This document shows, piece after piece, positions 8,119 through 17,690 of a stretch of 64,000 bases of DNA (positions within the stretch are counted from its first letter, which is position 1; every line of letters starts with the position of its first letter). Position numbers and translations under genes: made by a program. The stretch covers positions 248,001 to 312,000 of the forward strand of contig NZ_LOPY01000047.1 in assembly GCF_001469895.1 (NCBI RefSeq). The letters run 5' to 3'. The notes beneath the pieces were generated by a model. The model had not been told where the DNA came from, did no database searches, and saw only the letters and a program-made list of their open reading frames with translations. This DNA comes from Pseudoalteromonas sp. XI10. Its GTDB lineage: Bacteria > Pseudomonadota > Gammaproteobacteria > Enterobacterales > Alteromonadaceae.

Positions 8119-10488
8119 ATGAAATCAATAAAACCAAGCTTACTGGCACTTGCCATAGCAACACATTTTTCAGCCTTTGCTGATGACGCTAAGCCGAAAC
8201 AAGATATGGAACGCTTAGTTATCACTGCAACAGGTTTTGAGCAAAAAGTTACCGAAGCACCTGCAAGTATTTCGATCATCACCAATGAAGATATTAAGTC
8301 TCATGCCTTCACCTCAGTACTTGATGCTGTGCAGTATTTAGAAGGTATCGACATTGGCACAACTCGTGATAAAACAGGCCAAGGCAGTGTAAGTATGCGT
8401 GGTTTAACAGGTGAATACACCCTGTTACTTATTGATGGTAAACGCCAAAATAACCATGGCGATATTTATCCAAACAACTTTGGTGGTAACGCGTTTAACC
8501 ACGTACCACCAGTCGATGCGATTGAGCGCGTTGAAGTAATTCGCGGCCCTGCATCAACGCTTTATGGTGCAGATGCGCTAGGTGGTGTAATTAATATCAT
8601 CACTAAAAAGCACACTGACAGCTGGAGCGGTGCAGTATCTTTTAGCCGTTCATTACAACAAAACGATGATTTTGGTGATGACATTACCACTGACTTTAGT
8701 GTGATGGGTCCGCTTATCAAAGACGTATTAAGCTTAGGTGTACGCGGCAGCGTTTACGAGCAACAAGCATCATCGCCAACATTTGAACCAGCAACCGATC
8801 CTAATGGTGTTGTACATGCTCGTTCATTAGGTTTTGGTAGTGGCGGTCGTACCGTTGATAATACAAACGAGCAGTATGGTTTTACTTTAACTTATACACC
8901 GTTTGAGTCGCATCATTTACGTTTTGATTACGATAACTCAAGCCAAGTGTATGACAACACGCCAAGCTACGACATTGAGTCAGGCACCATTACTTACCCG
9001 CTTGGTACTAAAGATAACATTGAATCAATTTGGCAAGACCGCCGCGGCCAAGTAAACCCGCGCGCAGGTTATGCGGCAGACCAAGAGTTTGACCGTGAAT
9101 GGTGGTCACTCAGCTACGATGGTGAACTTAATTGGGCAACGGTTAAGGCCTCTGTATCTTATGTTGATACGCAAAACAATGGCCGTACTTTACCACTGAG
9201 TGTAAGCGAGCGATTAGAGCTACAAGCTATGTACGATGGTACAGGCGAATACGAAGGCATGGACGAGCAAGCACGTAAAGACTTAGCCGAAGAAACATTC
9301 TTACCACGCCCTGCTCGCCCACTTGAAAGCAGCCAATATACTTATGACTTACGCTTTGATATTCCTATCACAGGTAGCTTTGGTAGCCATAACCTAGCAA
9401 TTGGTGGCCAGCTTATCGACGGTGAATTAAAAGACGGCGTATTTGGCCTTGAAAGTGACCAAGCCGGTCAAGTACAAGAGCAAAACATGTACTCAATCTT
9501 TGCCGAAGATAACTGGATGGCAACTGACAACTTCACCTTTACATTAGGTGCTCGTTACGATGACCATGATGTATTTGGCAGCCAAGTATCACCGCGCGTT
9601 TACGGTGTATATAACCTCTCTGACACTTGGACCTTAAAAGGTGGTGTAAGTACAGGTTATAAAACGCCGCAAACCACTGATCTTTATGACGGTATCACCG
9701 GATTTGGTGGTCAGGGCACAAGCCCATTTGCGGGTAACCCAGATTTAGAACCAGAAACCAGTGTGAACTCAGAAGTTGCACTTTACTGGACTTCGCTTGA
9801 TGGCGATCACAACATTAATGTGACTTACTACAACACCAAGTTTGAAGACAAAATTGCCCGCGGCGACACTATTTTAAGCTGCGAGCAAACTAATGACGTA
9901 CGCCCTTGTGTGAACTTAGGTCAGTACGATCAACTTGGCTACGATAGCTACAGCCAAAAGATCAATATCGACGAAGTAGACCTTCAAGGTGTTGAAATTG
10001 CTGGTCAATACACTATCACTAAAACAGTGTCTGTTAACGGTAACTACACGTGGACTGATAGCGAACAAAAGAGCGGTCCTGAAGAAGGTCAGCCATTAAC
10101 TAACTCAGCTGAGCATATGGCAAACCTTACCCTAAACTGGGAAGCGACTGACTTCATGAACTTATACCTACAAGGTGTATATCGTTCAGACCGTTACCGC
10201 GGTTGGGATAACGTGCACGACAAAGCGCTGTATTACAAAAACTACAACCTACTTAATTTAGGTGCGCAGTTTTATGTAAATGAGTACGTGCAAATCAATG
10301 CCCGTGTAAACAACCTATTAGACGAAGATTTCACCTCATATAGCACTAGCTATACCGACCTAAATGGCGATGGTGAGTATGAATACCTAACAGGTCGCGG
10401 TGTAGTTAGCGAAGTCACATTCACTGACGACTATAACGTTAAAGATAAAGGCCGTAACTTCTGGATTGGCGTTACCGCTTACTTCTAA
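8119..10488 (+). CDS. TonB-dependent receptor, ferric-siderophore/colicin-receptor type
   Basis: A 789-aa outer-membrane receptor. The start is placed at 8119 (MKSIKPSLLALAIATHFSAFA, a good signal peptide); the frame is open upstream to a TTG at 8041 but that extension would bury the signal. The plug domain (about residues 35-165) has MERLVITATGFEQ (TonB box region), SVSMRGL and IERVEVIRGPASTLYGADAL, typical of FepA/CirA-like receptors; the 22-strand barrel ends in the outer-membrane C-terminal Phe (WIGVTAYF). Likely imports a ferric siderophore; ligand unknown. No transport partners adjoin it. Confidence 0.9.
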   Translation: MKSIKPSLLALAIATHFSAFADDAKPKQDMERLVITATGFEQKVTEAPASISIITNEDIKSHAFTSVLDAVQYLEGIDIGTTRDKTGQGSVSMRGLTGEYTLLLIDGKRQNNHGDIYPNNFGGNAFNHVPPVDAIERVEVIRGPASTLYGADALGGVINIITKKHTDSWSGAVSFSRSLQQNDDFGDDITTDFSVMGPLIKDVLSLGVRGSVYEQQASSPTFEPATDPNGVVHARSLGFGSGGRTVDNTNEQYGFTLTYTPFESHHLRFDYDNSSQVYDNTPSYDIESGTITYPLGTKDNIESIWQDRRGQVNPRAGYAADQEFDREWWSLSYDGELNWATVKASVSYVDTQNNGRTLPLSVSERLELQAMYDGTGEYEGMDEQARKDLAEETFLPRPARPLESSQYTYDLRFDIPITGSFGSHNLAIGGQLIDGELKDGVFGLESDQAGQVQEQNMYSIFAEDNWMATDNFTFTLGARYDDHDVFGSQVSPRVYGVYNLSDTWTLKGGVSTGYKTPQTTDLYDGITGFGGQGTSPFAGNPDLEPETSVNSEVALYWTSLDGDHNINVTYYNTKFEDKIARGDTILSCEQTNDVRPCVNLGQYDQLGYDSYSQKINIDEVDLQGVEIAGQYTITKTVSVNGNYTWTDSEQKSGPEEGQPLTNSAEHMANLTLNWEATDFMNLYLQGVYRSDRYRGWDNVHDKALYYKNYNLLNLGAQFYVNEYVQINARVNNLLDEDFTSYSTSYTDLNGDGEYEYLTGRGVVSEVTFTDDYNVKDKGRNFWIGVTAYF

Positions 10489-10500
10489 GAAAACTCCCTG

Positions 10501-10538
10501 AAAATAGACAGCATGCAGTCATGTGCTGTCTATTTTTC
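10501..10538 (+). terminator. Terminator of the TonB-receptor gene
   Basis: AAAATAGACAGCA (10501-10513) pairs with TGCTGTCTATTTT (10524-10536) around a 10-nt loop, 12 bp after the stop codon, followed by T residues. Confidence 0.92.
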
Positions 10539-10643
10539 TAACTACACTATTACTCCTACTGTCAGTATTTTTTTTTACTGTCACTAAACTGCCAACTTCA
10601 CACACTAAGCTGATGATACCTGCGTAAGCTTATTTGTCAGTCT

Positions 10644-11564
10644 ATGGAACATATCCTTACAGCCAGTGGTATCTGTATTAGTTATCAAGATGAAGGCGAT
10701 AAAAATGCGCCGGTGATCATCTTAATTATTGGCTTAGGTGCTCAATTTACCGTTTGGCCAGAGTCGCTTTATTTTGGCTTGGTAGAAAAAGGCTTTCGGG
10801 TTATTCGTTTTGATAATCGTGATGCAGGGCTATCCTCATCGTTAGATGAGTTAGGCAAGCCGAGTCTAGTAAAGCATTGGCTTAGCCGCCGATTACCCAT
10901 TCGCGCAAAGTTGCCCTATTCGCTCGATGACATGGCTCGCGATGTAAAAGAATTAATGGATGCACTGGCTATCAAAAAAGCGCACTTAGTGGGGGCTTCG
11001 ATGGGAGGCATGATTGCGCAAATTGCCGCGGCAAAGTATAAAAAACGTGTACTGAGCTTAACTTCAATTATGTCGAGTAGCTCGCCGTTATCGTTTTCTG
11101 GTTCAAACATTAACCTATTGGTAAAACTCGCTAAAATACGCCCCCGAAGCAGTAATAAAGAAGCCGCGATTGATTACAATGTTAGGCTCAACCAACTCAT
11201 TGGCAGCCCAGCCTACCCACAAGATGAACATGCTTTATACGCCAACGCAGAACGCTATATTGAGCGTGCCCACACGAATCAAACAGGCTTTAAACGTCAG
11301 CTTGCAGCCATTGCCGCAACGCCTTATCGCGAGCAATTACTAAAAAAGATTAAAGCGCCCACGTTAGTAATTCACGGCAGCGCTGATCCTGTTATGCCAC
11401 TGTCTGCGGGTATCAACACCGCACTGTTAATAAAGCGCAGTAAGTTAAAAGTTGTGCCTGGAATGGGCCATGATTTTCCGCCCGCTTTAATGAAAAAAAT
11501 GACTAAGTGGATTGCTAAACACGCAGCTAAAGTCAGCGCCAAAAAAGCCGCTAAAAAACCCTAA
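10644..11564 (+). CDS. Alpha/beta-hydrolase fold enzyme
   Basis: A 306-aa cytoplasmic hydrolase: oxyanion region GLGAQFTVWP, FDNRDAGLSS after beta-4, nucleophile elbow GASMGG (Ser about residue 118), acid in HGSADPVMP and catalytic His in GMGHDFP near the end. The FDNRD/GxSMGG combination is common in the esterase/aclacinomycin methylesterase (RdmC)-like group. The C-terminus is a Lys/Ala-rich tail (KVSAKKAAKK), reminiscent of nucleic-acid or membrane-surface binding tails. The ribosome-binding site is weak. Physiological substrate unknown. Confidence 0.85.
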   Translation: MEHILTASGICISYQDEGDKNAPVIILIIGLGAQFTVWPESLYFGLVEKGFRVIRFDNRDAGLSSSLDELGKPSLVKHWLSRRLPIRAKLPYSLDDMARDVKELMDALAIKKAHLVGASMGGMIAQIAAAKYKKRVLSLTSIMSSSSPLSFSGSNINLLVKLAKIRPRSSNKEAAIDYNVRLNQLIGSPAYPQDEHALYANAERYIERAHTNQTGFKRQLAAIAATPYREQLLKKIKAPTLVIHGSADPVMPLSAGINTALLIKRSKLKVVPGMGHDFPPALMKKMTKWIAKHAAKVSAKKAAKKP

Positions 11565-11607
11565 AAGCATGATAGAATTATCATACAATTTATAAGGTTA
11601 GCGTTTT

Positions 11608-12303
11608 ATGTTGCGTGTATTTTTTAGTCTGTTTTTAATTATCCCTTGGTTAAGCTTTGCCGGTGTGTCACTAAGCGAGCAGCGCATTATTTATCAGGGC
11701 GAAATTAGTGCCAAAAACAATCAACATGTTGCACATCTTTTGGCTGAGCAGCCAAGCATAAACAGCATACAAATTACCAGTGGTGGCGGAAACGTTGATT
11801 TAGGTATGGACCTCGCCGAATTAATTTTGGCGCATAATTTAAAAGTTCATATAAAACAATTTTGCTTTTCGTCGTGTGCGAATTACGTATTGCTTGCAGG
11901 AAACCCTACCACCATAGCTAAGAACGCCATTGTCGGTTGGCACGGCGATGCTGCTTCAGCTCGCTGGCGAGATAGCGATATTGATGCCATGGTAAGCCAT
12001 TTAAAAGAGCCAGAAAAAACAACCAAGTGGCAGACTTTACGCACTCATTACAATGAAATAATCGCAAAAGCCGTGACTCGTGAAAAAGCCTTTTATGCAA
12101 AACGCGGGGTTAATCATGACTTGCTAACCATTGGTTTATCTAAAGAGCTAAAACGTGCAGCTGTGGCTCAAAAAGCCAGAGGCTGGAGCTACTCAAAAAA
12201 AGCACTCAATACACTGAATGTGAATAATATTGAGTTTGCAGATTGGCAGCCCCGCTCGGCAAAAAACTTTCCGTTACTAATAATTAGTGAGCTTGGGGAT
12301 TAG
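11608..12303 (+). CDS. Exported ClpP/crotonase-fold protein, COG3904-like
   Basis: A 231-aa protein with a signal peptide (residues 1-20, cut after SFAG or nearby). It has the ClpP-like pattern: INSIQITSGGGNVDLGMDLA (the oxyanion-forming Gly-rich turn), then KQFCFSSCANYVLLAG, which matches the CaSAC-type nucleophile turn of periplasmic COG3904 proteins, and IVGWHGDA, with a candidate catalytic His. The likely role is a periplasmic serine-peptidase-like protein, but function in this family is undetermined. It overlaps tail-to-tail by 4 bp with the next gene. Confidence 0.7.
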   Translation: MLRVFFSLFLIIPWLSFAGVSLSEQRIIYQGEISAKNNQHVAHLLAEQPSINSIQITSGGGNVDLGMDLAELILAHNLKVHIKQFCFSSCANYVLLAGNPTTIAKNAIVGWHGDAASARWRDSDIDAMVSHLKEPEKTTKWQTLRTHYNEIIAKAVTREKAFYAKRGVNHDLLTIGLSKELKRAAVAQKARGWSYSKKALNTLNVNNIEFADWQPRSAKNFPLLIISELGD

Positions 12304-13376
12304 CTTTTGTAATCACGGATATAACGGTAATCAAATTCGGTGTCATCTAGAATGTCGCAATAATCACGAAAATCATTACTCTGCATTTGCTGAATATCGA
12401 TGATCACCGACTGCTCTGTTACGAGCTTTTTAAAGCTTTGCAATAGCGTACGTCCTTGCTTTGCATCTATATGGCAACCGAATTGATAAATGTCATATAA
12501 CCGAGCGAACTGATCACCGCTCTGTCTTGAGCTTGCCATTAGTGCTTCACCACGCTCAAAAGCAAGCATTCTTCCCAGAATAAATTGCGCTCTAGGTTCA
12601 TTTTTATGTTCAACGAGATAACGTAAAATAGTTTCTGATTTAAATGTATCTTGCGGAAAATTCCCCTGATAAACGCCTAGTTCATCAAAGTGACGACCGG
12701 AATAATAGGCAAAAGCATAGCTAAATGCTTTTTTGTCAGACAAGGTTGCAAGAAACTCATCATCTGTCGGAATATGTTTTGCTCTAAACTTAGCAGCTTG
12801 ATGTTGCTCTTGTTCTACCTGTTTTTCAATAGACAAATACTGCTGGTGAGCAAATGCAACAACGGCGCCTGCAAAACTCAAACATGATGTAGCAATTAGG
12901 GTACTAGGTAATACTACCAACCAATGATTTTTAATTTTTTTATACCCTGCTAGCTCATCAGATTCATACACCTCAGCAAATAACTTATGGTCAATAAATG
13001 GAATGCTTTTACGTGCAATAAATGCTGCTGACCAAGAGCCAAGTGCAAATAACAAAGCATAAATTGATAAAGACAATGTACCGCTGATCAAAACCTCCGA
13101 ACTGAGCGCAACAGCGATTACTGATAGGTATGCAATAAGTGAAATAACTGAAAAGATACGATCATAGCCACGCCCATGAATACGAACAGCTAGGCCAACG
13201 AGTACGCCGCTAATCACTAACATTACAGGCCCAATAGCACTTTTAATTGAAAATACTGTGATCCATAAAATAATGATTGGGATACTCCAGCACGCTACGC
13301 CGATTGCGGCTGCAAGTGGACTTTGCTTAACTAGTTTTTCTTTAACTTGCTCTCGACTCTGCTCAGTAACAGACAT
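12300..13376 (-). CDS. Membrane protein of unknown function
   Basis: A 358-aa protein with a hydrophobic N-terminal half (about five membrane segments between residues 20 and 125, another near 155-175) and a soluble, largely helical C-terminal half (about residues 180-358) with features of a TPR/Sel1-like fold (RAQFILGRMLAFERGEAL). I do not recognise a family. Its stop overlaps the stop of the convergent upstream gene by 4 bp. Confidence 0.75.
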   Translation of the reverse strand: MSVTEQSREQVKEKLVKQSPLAAAIGVACWSIPIIILWITVFSIKSAIGPVMLVISGVLVGLAVRIHGRGYDRIFSVISLIAYLSVIAVALSSEVLISGTLSLSIYALLFALGSWSAAFIARKSIPFIDHKLFAEVYESDELAGYKKIKNHWLVVLPSTLIATSCLSFAGAVVAFAHQQYLSIEKQVEQEQHQAAKFRAKHIPTDDEFLATLSDKKAFSYAFAYYSGRHFDELGVYQGNFPQDTFKSETILRYLVEHKNEPRAQFILGRMLAFERGEALMASSRQSGDQFARLYDIYQFGCHIDAKQGRTLLQSFKKLVTEQSVIIDIQQMQSNDFRDYCDILDDTEFDYRYIRDYKS

Positions 13377-13475
13377 ATCAACTCCGTTTTCGTTTTATTA
13401 TTTTTTCCTGTAAAACAAAGTGATTCTAACTAGAACAGCTGATTATAAAAAGAGGAACATAAATTTTCGTGGTAC

Positions 13476-13498
13476 AAAAAAGCCACTTCGCAGTGGCT
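13476..13498 (-). terminator. Terminator of the PhoX-like gene
   Basis: AGCCACT (13481-13487) and AGTGGCT (13492-13498) form a stem with a TCGC loop; the A run at 13476-13481 gives the T tract on the minus strand. Confidence 0.85.
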
Positions 13499-13516
13499 AT
13501 TTTAAATAGGCTATAC

Positions 13517-14884
13517 CTAAACACTAAACTTATGCCATGGGCCTGTTATAGCAAGTGTTTTTGAAGGTGAGTAAACATTTACAAACAAAGTGCTACCATC
13601 TGGTGAAAAACAGGCACCAGCCAGCTCGGTTTGCGCCACTAAGCGGGCAAAATTATAAACTTGGCCTTGGGGTGTCACACCACGAAGATGATTATCAACC
13701 ACATCGGTGTATTGGTCTTCACAAACTATTAAATGACCATTAGGTGACACGGTTAGGTTATCGCCAAAGTTGTAGAGGGTTTTGCTAGTACTCTCTACAA
13801 ACAACGAGATTTTACCTGGTTGCTGTGCTTCTTTATCTGTGCCCTCAAATTCTGATGGCTGATATTTCATAACCTGACCAAGTTGTTTTTTACCGCCATT
13901 GGTACAGCAGAAATAAAGCTCTTTATCTCCCCAGTGAATACCTTCACCGCGAGCAAATAGTGCCGCACCTTGTTTGTATCCGCGCAGGCGCAGGTCGTCT
14001 TTCGGGCTTTCAGGGTTATCTAGATTGACCCACTCAACCTCAAGCTCTTGATGTAGCCCCATAGCTTTATTATTCCAGTTGCGGCTATCGAATTGTGGCT
14101 TACCTTTTACCACCATAGCTTGTAATTGCCCGCCTTTATGCAGCTTGCCATATTCATTTGGAATAAAACGATAAAAGACACTATCACCTTTATCTTCAGT
14201 TAAATAAACAATGCCGGTGCGCGGATCAACAGCAGCCGCTTCGTGGTTAAATCGACCCATGGCTTTTAATGGCTCAGGTTTAATTAAGCCTTTGCTATTT
14301 GCGGGTACTTCAAAAATATAACCATGATCTTGGTTAAATCCATCGGCTTTGGTATCTGTGGTTTCTTCGCACGTAAGCCAGGTGCCCCATGGCGTAATAC
14401 CACCAGAACAATTGCGAATAGTGCCGACCAATGACAAGTACTCTTGCTCTTTTTGATGGGTTTTTAAGTTATACACGATATGACTTGTGCCACCCGGTAA
14501 CGCCACACCGTCACTGTTAGTATCAAAAGCCAGAGGTGTTTTATGATTGGCAATACTTGCTTCAGCTTTCGCTAAATCTTTTGGTTTAAGCTCATGGTTT
14601 CGCACTAATGCAACACGGTCATTACCAAGAGCTAGGCAGCCCATGCCATCGGCTTTATCGGGTACCGTAAATCCATCAGACATTTTCTCACCTAGGCTTG
14701 AAACGACTTGATAACTAAAGCCCTCAGGTAAGTCGAGCAATTTATCTGGATCGGGAATTAACGGGCCAAAGCCCATAGCCGTTGTTTTTAAATCACCTAA
14801 CGACACTTTACCTATGGCACTTTTTGATAATCCTAAAAAGGCTAATGTGCCCGCCCCTACTAAAAACTCTCGACGTGAAACCAT
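13517..14884 (-). CDS. Tat-exported PhoX-like phosphatase (DUF839)
   Basis: A 455-aa protein that begins MVSRREFLVGAGTLAFLG, a twin-arginine signal. It then follows the PhoX/DUF839 pattern: LPEGFSYQVVSSLGEKMSDG, RNHE, NCSGGITPWGTWLTCEET (the hallmark with conserved Cys and Glu), RFNHEAAAVDPRTGIVYLTED and ICEDQY. PhoX enzymes are calcium/iron-dependent periplasmic alkaline phosphatases that release phosphate from organophosphates; some DUF839 members differ in function. Single gene with a terminator. I could not find a convincing Pho box upstream. Confidence 0.88.
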   Translation of the reverse strand: MVSRREFLVGAGTLAFLGLSKSAIGKVSLGDLKTTAMGFGPLIPDPDKLLDLPEGFSYQVVSSLGEKMSDGFTVPDKADGMGCLALGNDRVALVRNHELKPKDLAKAEASIANHKTPLAFDTNSDGVALPGGTSHIVYNLKTHQKEQEYLSLVGTIRNCSGGITPWGTWLTCEETTDTKADGFNQDHGYIFEVPANSKGLIKPEPLKAMGRFNHEAAAVDPRTGIVYLTEDKGDSVFYRFIPNEYGKLHKGGQLQAMVVKGKPQFDSRNWNNKAMGLHQELEVEWVNLDNPESPKDDLRLRGYKQGAALFARGEGIHWGDKELYFCCTNGGKKQLGQVMKYQPSEFEGTDKEAQQPGKISLFVESTSKTLYNFGDNLTVSPNGHLIVCEDQYTDVVDNHLRGVTPQGQVYNFARLVAQTELAGACFSPDGSTLFVNVYSPSKTLAITGPWHKFSV

Positions 14885-15142
14885 GCTAACTCCAAGCTAA
14901 AAACCAGCTTTATCATACAAATAAAAAAGGCATTATAAAGCAATGAAAGGATAAAAAGTTACATTATCACAATATTCACGAAATTGTCATAAAGCTTGAT
15001 TTAACTGATAAAACACGTAATACATTAAAGCAATTGAACTACACAAACCTCAATTGCAAATAGTTTTTAATCGCATTAGCCTTTTATCATACAAGTAAAT
15101 CGCTTAAACTAAGGCTTAATTTATTTTTAAGAAGCAACCGCT

Positions 15143-15613
15143 ATGTTCCTAAAATCAAAAACATTTATTGCATTCTCATTGGCGCTTTTAAGCTTTAGCC
15201 AACACGCCTTTAGCTTACAATTTGGCAATCAAGTCGACAGTGACAAACTCATTAAAATTTCGACGGTTATGGCCTCACCAGACGATTACCTTGCAAGTCC
15301 AATTACCGTGGAAGGGACTATCACTGGGGTATGCGAAAAACGTGGTTGCTGGATGACAATTGCATCTGACAAGCGCTTTGAAAACTTACGTATCAAAGTT
15401 GAAGATGGCGACATGGTGTTCCCGATGACGGCTAAAGGCAGTAAAGCTATCGTAACTGGTAAACTCGATAAAATTCAGCTTAGCCTTGGCCGCACTAAAG
15501 CGCTACTTGCTCACAAAGCGCAGCAAGCCGGCGAAAGTTTTGATGTAAACTCAGTGACTGAAGCAATGGCTATTTATCAGCTCGTACCGAGCGGAGTTGA
15601 AATCATTGAGTAA
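15143..15613 (+). CDS. Exported DUF4920-like protein
   Basis: A 156-aa protein with a cleavable signal (residues 1-25, ...SQHAFS). The mature part reads as one OB-like beta-barrel: YLASPITVEGTITGVCEKRG followed by CWMTIA and IKVEDGDMVFPM, i.e. the DUF4920 pattern with a CEKRGC pair that could bind metal or form a disulfide. It precedes and overlaps a PepSY-TM-like gene, with which it is probably co-translated; the pair suggests a shared periplasmic/membrane task of unknown kind. Confidence 0.8.
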   Translation: MFLKSKTFIAFSLALLSFSQHAFSLQFGNQVDSDKLIKISTVMASPDDYLASPITVEGTITGVCEKRGCWMTIASDKRFENLRIKVEDGDMVFPMTAKGSKAIVTGKLDKIQLSLGRTKALLAHKAQQAGESFDVNSVTEAMAIYQLVPSGVEIIE

Positions 15614-16175
15614 TAAATCAAGTATCAACTGGTTTAAGTTAAACAGAAACTTACACCGCGATATTGGTTACTTTTGTGTTGGTTTAGTGATTATCTTTGC
15701 GGTTTCTGGCATTGCAGTGAACCACAAAGATGATTGGAACCCAAACTACAAAGTAAGCCACCAGCAAATCAGTGTGAGCGATGAAACGTGGCAATTAGAT
15801 AATGACGAGTTGTTGATTGAGCAAATTATCTCCCATGCTGATGTAAGCGAGCCGGTAAAAGCCTCTTATTGGGTATCGCCGCAAGAGTTTAAGGTGTTTT
15901 TAAAAAACGGTAACAACCTCAGCCTTAAACTCAATAAAGATATCATAAGCTATGAAGCTATTGAGCCTCGTCATGTATTTCAAGCATTTAACCGCTTACA
16001 CTTGAACGAGACAAAAGCTTCGTGGGTGATTTTTTCTGATATTTTTGCTGGGCTGCTGCTGTTTTTAGCAATCAGCGGCTTGTTTATGATCAAGGGTAAA
16101 AATAGCCCATGGGGCAGCCGCTCTGTCTTAGTCATTAGCGGTATGCTACTCCCAGCAGCTTATGTATTTTTATAA
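15606..16175 (+). CDS. PepSY-associated membrane protein
   Basis: A 189-aa protein with three membrane segments (about residues 20-42, 130-155, 165-188) and a periplasmic loop with PepSY-like character (VSPQEFKVFLKNGNNLSLKL). The start chosen is a TTG at 15606: a GGAG at 15593-15596 lies 9 nt before it, whereas the TTG at 15597 directly abuts that site. It overlaps the DUF4920 gene by 8 bp, implying translational coupling. HxxDx motifs (RDIGYFCVGLV, RHVFQAFNRLHL) match PepSY-TM proteins, which are often linked to iron reduction or cytochrome-like functions. Confidence 0.78.
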   Translation: MSNKSSINWFKLNRNLHRDIGYFCVGLVIIFAVSGIAVNHKDDWNPNYKVSHQQISVSDETWQLDNDELLIEQIISHADVSEPVKASYWVSPQEFKVFLKNGNNLSLKLNKDIISYEAIEPRHVFQAFNRLHLNETKASWVIFSDIFAGLLLFLAISGLFMIKGKNSPWGSRSVLVISGMLLPAAYVFL

Positions 16176-16185
16176 CAATCATTAC

Positions 16186-16217
16186 AAAAAAGGCACTAGC
16201 GATTGCTAATGCCTTTT
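16186..16217. terminator. Bidirectional terminator between convergent genes
   Basis: AAAAAGGCA-C-TAGC pairs with GCTA-A-TGCCTTTTT across a GATT loop; A and T runs on both sides serve the rightward PepSY-TM gene and the leftward lipoprotein gene. Confidence 0.88.
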
Positions 16218-16233
16218 TCTCGAAAAGCTGAAC

Positions 16234-17043
16234 CTAGAACCTAAATTCAAAGTTTACATTTGCCGCTGTCTCGCTTTCACTGCGATCAAACCAATTCATC
16301 GATTTATAAACAGCTTCACCTGTAATAGCAAACCAATGCGTAAATGCATATTCAAGTGCAATGCTGACACCTGCATTATGACCGTCGTAATCAGCACTAA
16401 AATCAAGGCATTGCTCTGGCGTATCACTGCATGCTCGAGTTAACACAGCCTCTTCTTCGCTGGCAAGATAATACATCTGGGTATAATCAACATCGATAGT
16501 GCCTTTTTGATAAAAGACACTGCCGTATAATAAGGCTTTTGAGCTTAATCGGTATCCTGAAATAAGTGCAATATCATAAGTATCATGCGATAAATCCCAA
16601 TCATAGGTATCGTCATCATAATTACCCGCTAATAGTGGACCATACCCCGCATCTTCACTGCGAATATAGCCAAGGCTGACAGCCATAGAGAAGTTTTTCT
16701 CGACGGCCGATTCTAAAGGGCTGCCATAAAACTGATGCTTAATAGCATATTTTTCATAATCATGATCGCCACCAATACCAGCCCCTAGGGTAAGCTCCGT
16801 CGAATAACCTAAGGTCATACTCATCGAAGTCGTTAATGCTGTACTCGTTGATGTACTCTCGCTGGTATCTTTCGCAATGATCTTGCTTGTATCTGTACCG
16901 ACGGTTGCACGAAAATGAAAGGGATCACTGTTGATCTCTGGGCTCTCAAAGCGTGCCATCGATACACCTGTTTCGGTTGTAGATTGACAGCCAGCTAATA
17001 AACCTAAAACTATAAACGCCAAAAGAGGCTTAAACGTTTTCAC
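16234..17043 (-). CDS. Outer-membrane beta-barrel-like lipoprotein, unknown function
   Basis: A 269-aa protein with a lipoprotein signal (lipobox LLAGC, Cys about 19). The rest alternates hydrophobic and polar residues in short strands (LTLGYSTELTLGAGIGG, YGSVFYQKGTIDVDYTQMYY, HNAGVSIALEYAFTHWFAIT) and ends FEFRF, an outer-membrane-type C-terminal Phe. This suggests an 8- to 10-strand barrel like OmpA/OmpW-size porins, though a lipidated barrel is less usual. Function not recognised. Confidence 0.72.
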   Translation of the reverse strand: MKTFKPLLAFIVLGLLAGCQSTTETGVSMARFESPEINSDPFHFRATVGTDTSKIIAKDTSESTSTSTALTTSMSMTLGYSTELTLGAGIGGDHDYEKYAIKHQFYGSPLESAVEKNFSMAVSLGYIRSEDAGYGPLLAGNYDDDTYDWDLSHDTYDIALISGYRLSSKALLYGSVFYQKGTIDVDYTQMYYLASEEEAVLTRACSDTPEQCLDFSADYDGHNAGVSIALEYAFTHWFAITGEAVYKSMNWFDRSESETAANVNFEFRF

Positions 17044-17141
17044 GTAATTTCCTTATATATTATTATTTTAACGCGAAGATTCTAGACTAAGGCCTTATAG
17101 CTCGCAATAAATTAATAACAAAAAAGGTACAACCTCTATTG

Positions 17142-17591
17142 TTAAGCGCGTTCATCCTTCGGTGATTCCATCACCACATGAGTGGTAATGGTTCGTACTT
17201 GTGGAATTGAGCCGAGTACATCTGCATGAAACGATTTGTAGGACTTGAGATCCGCCGTCTCAACCCTCAGCAAATATTCGAACGAGCCAGTTACATTGTG
17301 GCACTCTTTTACTTCATCAATAAACTCAAGAGCGTGTTCGAATGCTCGCTGAGATACTGTTGAGTGCTCATTTAAACCAACCCCAACATAAGCGATAAAT
17401 CCTAAGCCAACAGCCTGATTATTAATAACCGCCCGATACCCTGCAATAACCCCAAGCTTTTCTAGCTCTTGCACTCTACGAAGGCATGCCGATGACGATA
17501 AACCCACTTTATCTGCCAGCTCGGCATTAGCAATTCGGCCATTGCGTTTAAGCTCATGCAATATTCTGTCGTTAATTTTATCTTTTTTCAT
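17142..17591 (-). CDS. Lrp/AsnC-family transcriptional regulator
   Basis: A 149-aa regulator: N-terminal winged HTH (NDRILHELKRNGRIANAELA, then LSSSACLRRVQELEKLGVI) and a C-terminal RAM/AsnC_trans_reg ligand domain (VKECHNVTGSFEYLLRVE). Such proteins sense amino acids as dimers to octamers. It is divergent from a LysE-type exporter with a palindrome in the shared promoter region, so it likely controls that exporter in response to an amino acid. Confidence 0.92.
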   Translation of the reverse strand: MKKDKINDRILHELKRNGRIANAELADKVGLSSSACLRRVQELEKLGVIAGYRAVINNQAVGLGFIAYVGVGLNEHSTVSQRAFEHALEFIDEVKECHNVTGSFEYLLRVETADLKSYKSFHADVLGSIPQVRTITTHVVMESPKDERA

Positions 17592-17629
17592 TTTTGATTG
17601 TGAAATTTAAATATACGCAACAACATTAA

Positions 17630-17644
17630 GCGCAAAAATTGCGC
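17630..17644. promoter_or_regulatory. Palindrome in the Lrp/LysE divergent promoter region
   Basis: GCGCAA-AAA-TTGCGC is a perfect 6-bp inverted repeat midway between the two divergent starts (17591 and 17691). It is a good candidate for the operator of the Lrp-type regulator; GC-rich half-sites stand out from AT-rich surroundings. Confidence 0.55.
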
Positions 17645-17690
17645 GCATTACAACTTATAATTGCATCTAAATTCAAATGGAGAGATAGCG

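Noticed and set aside
14885..15142. Pho box upstream of the PhoX-like gene
   Set aside because: TTGTCATAAAG is present but is on the opposite strand and its second half-site is poor.
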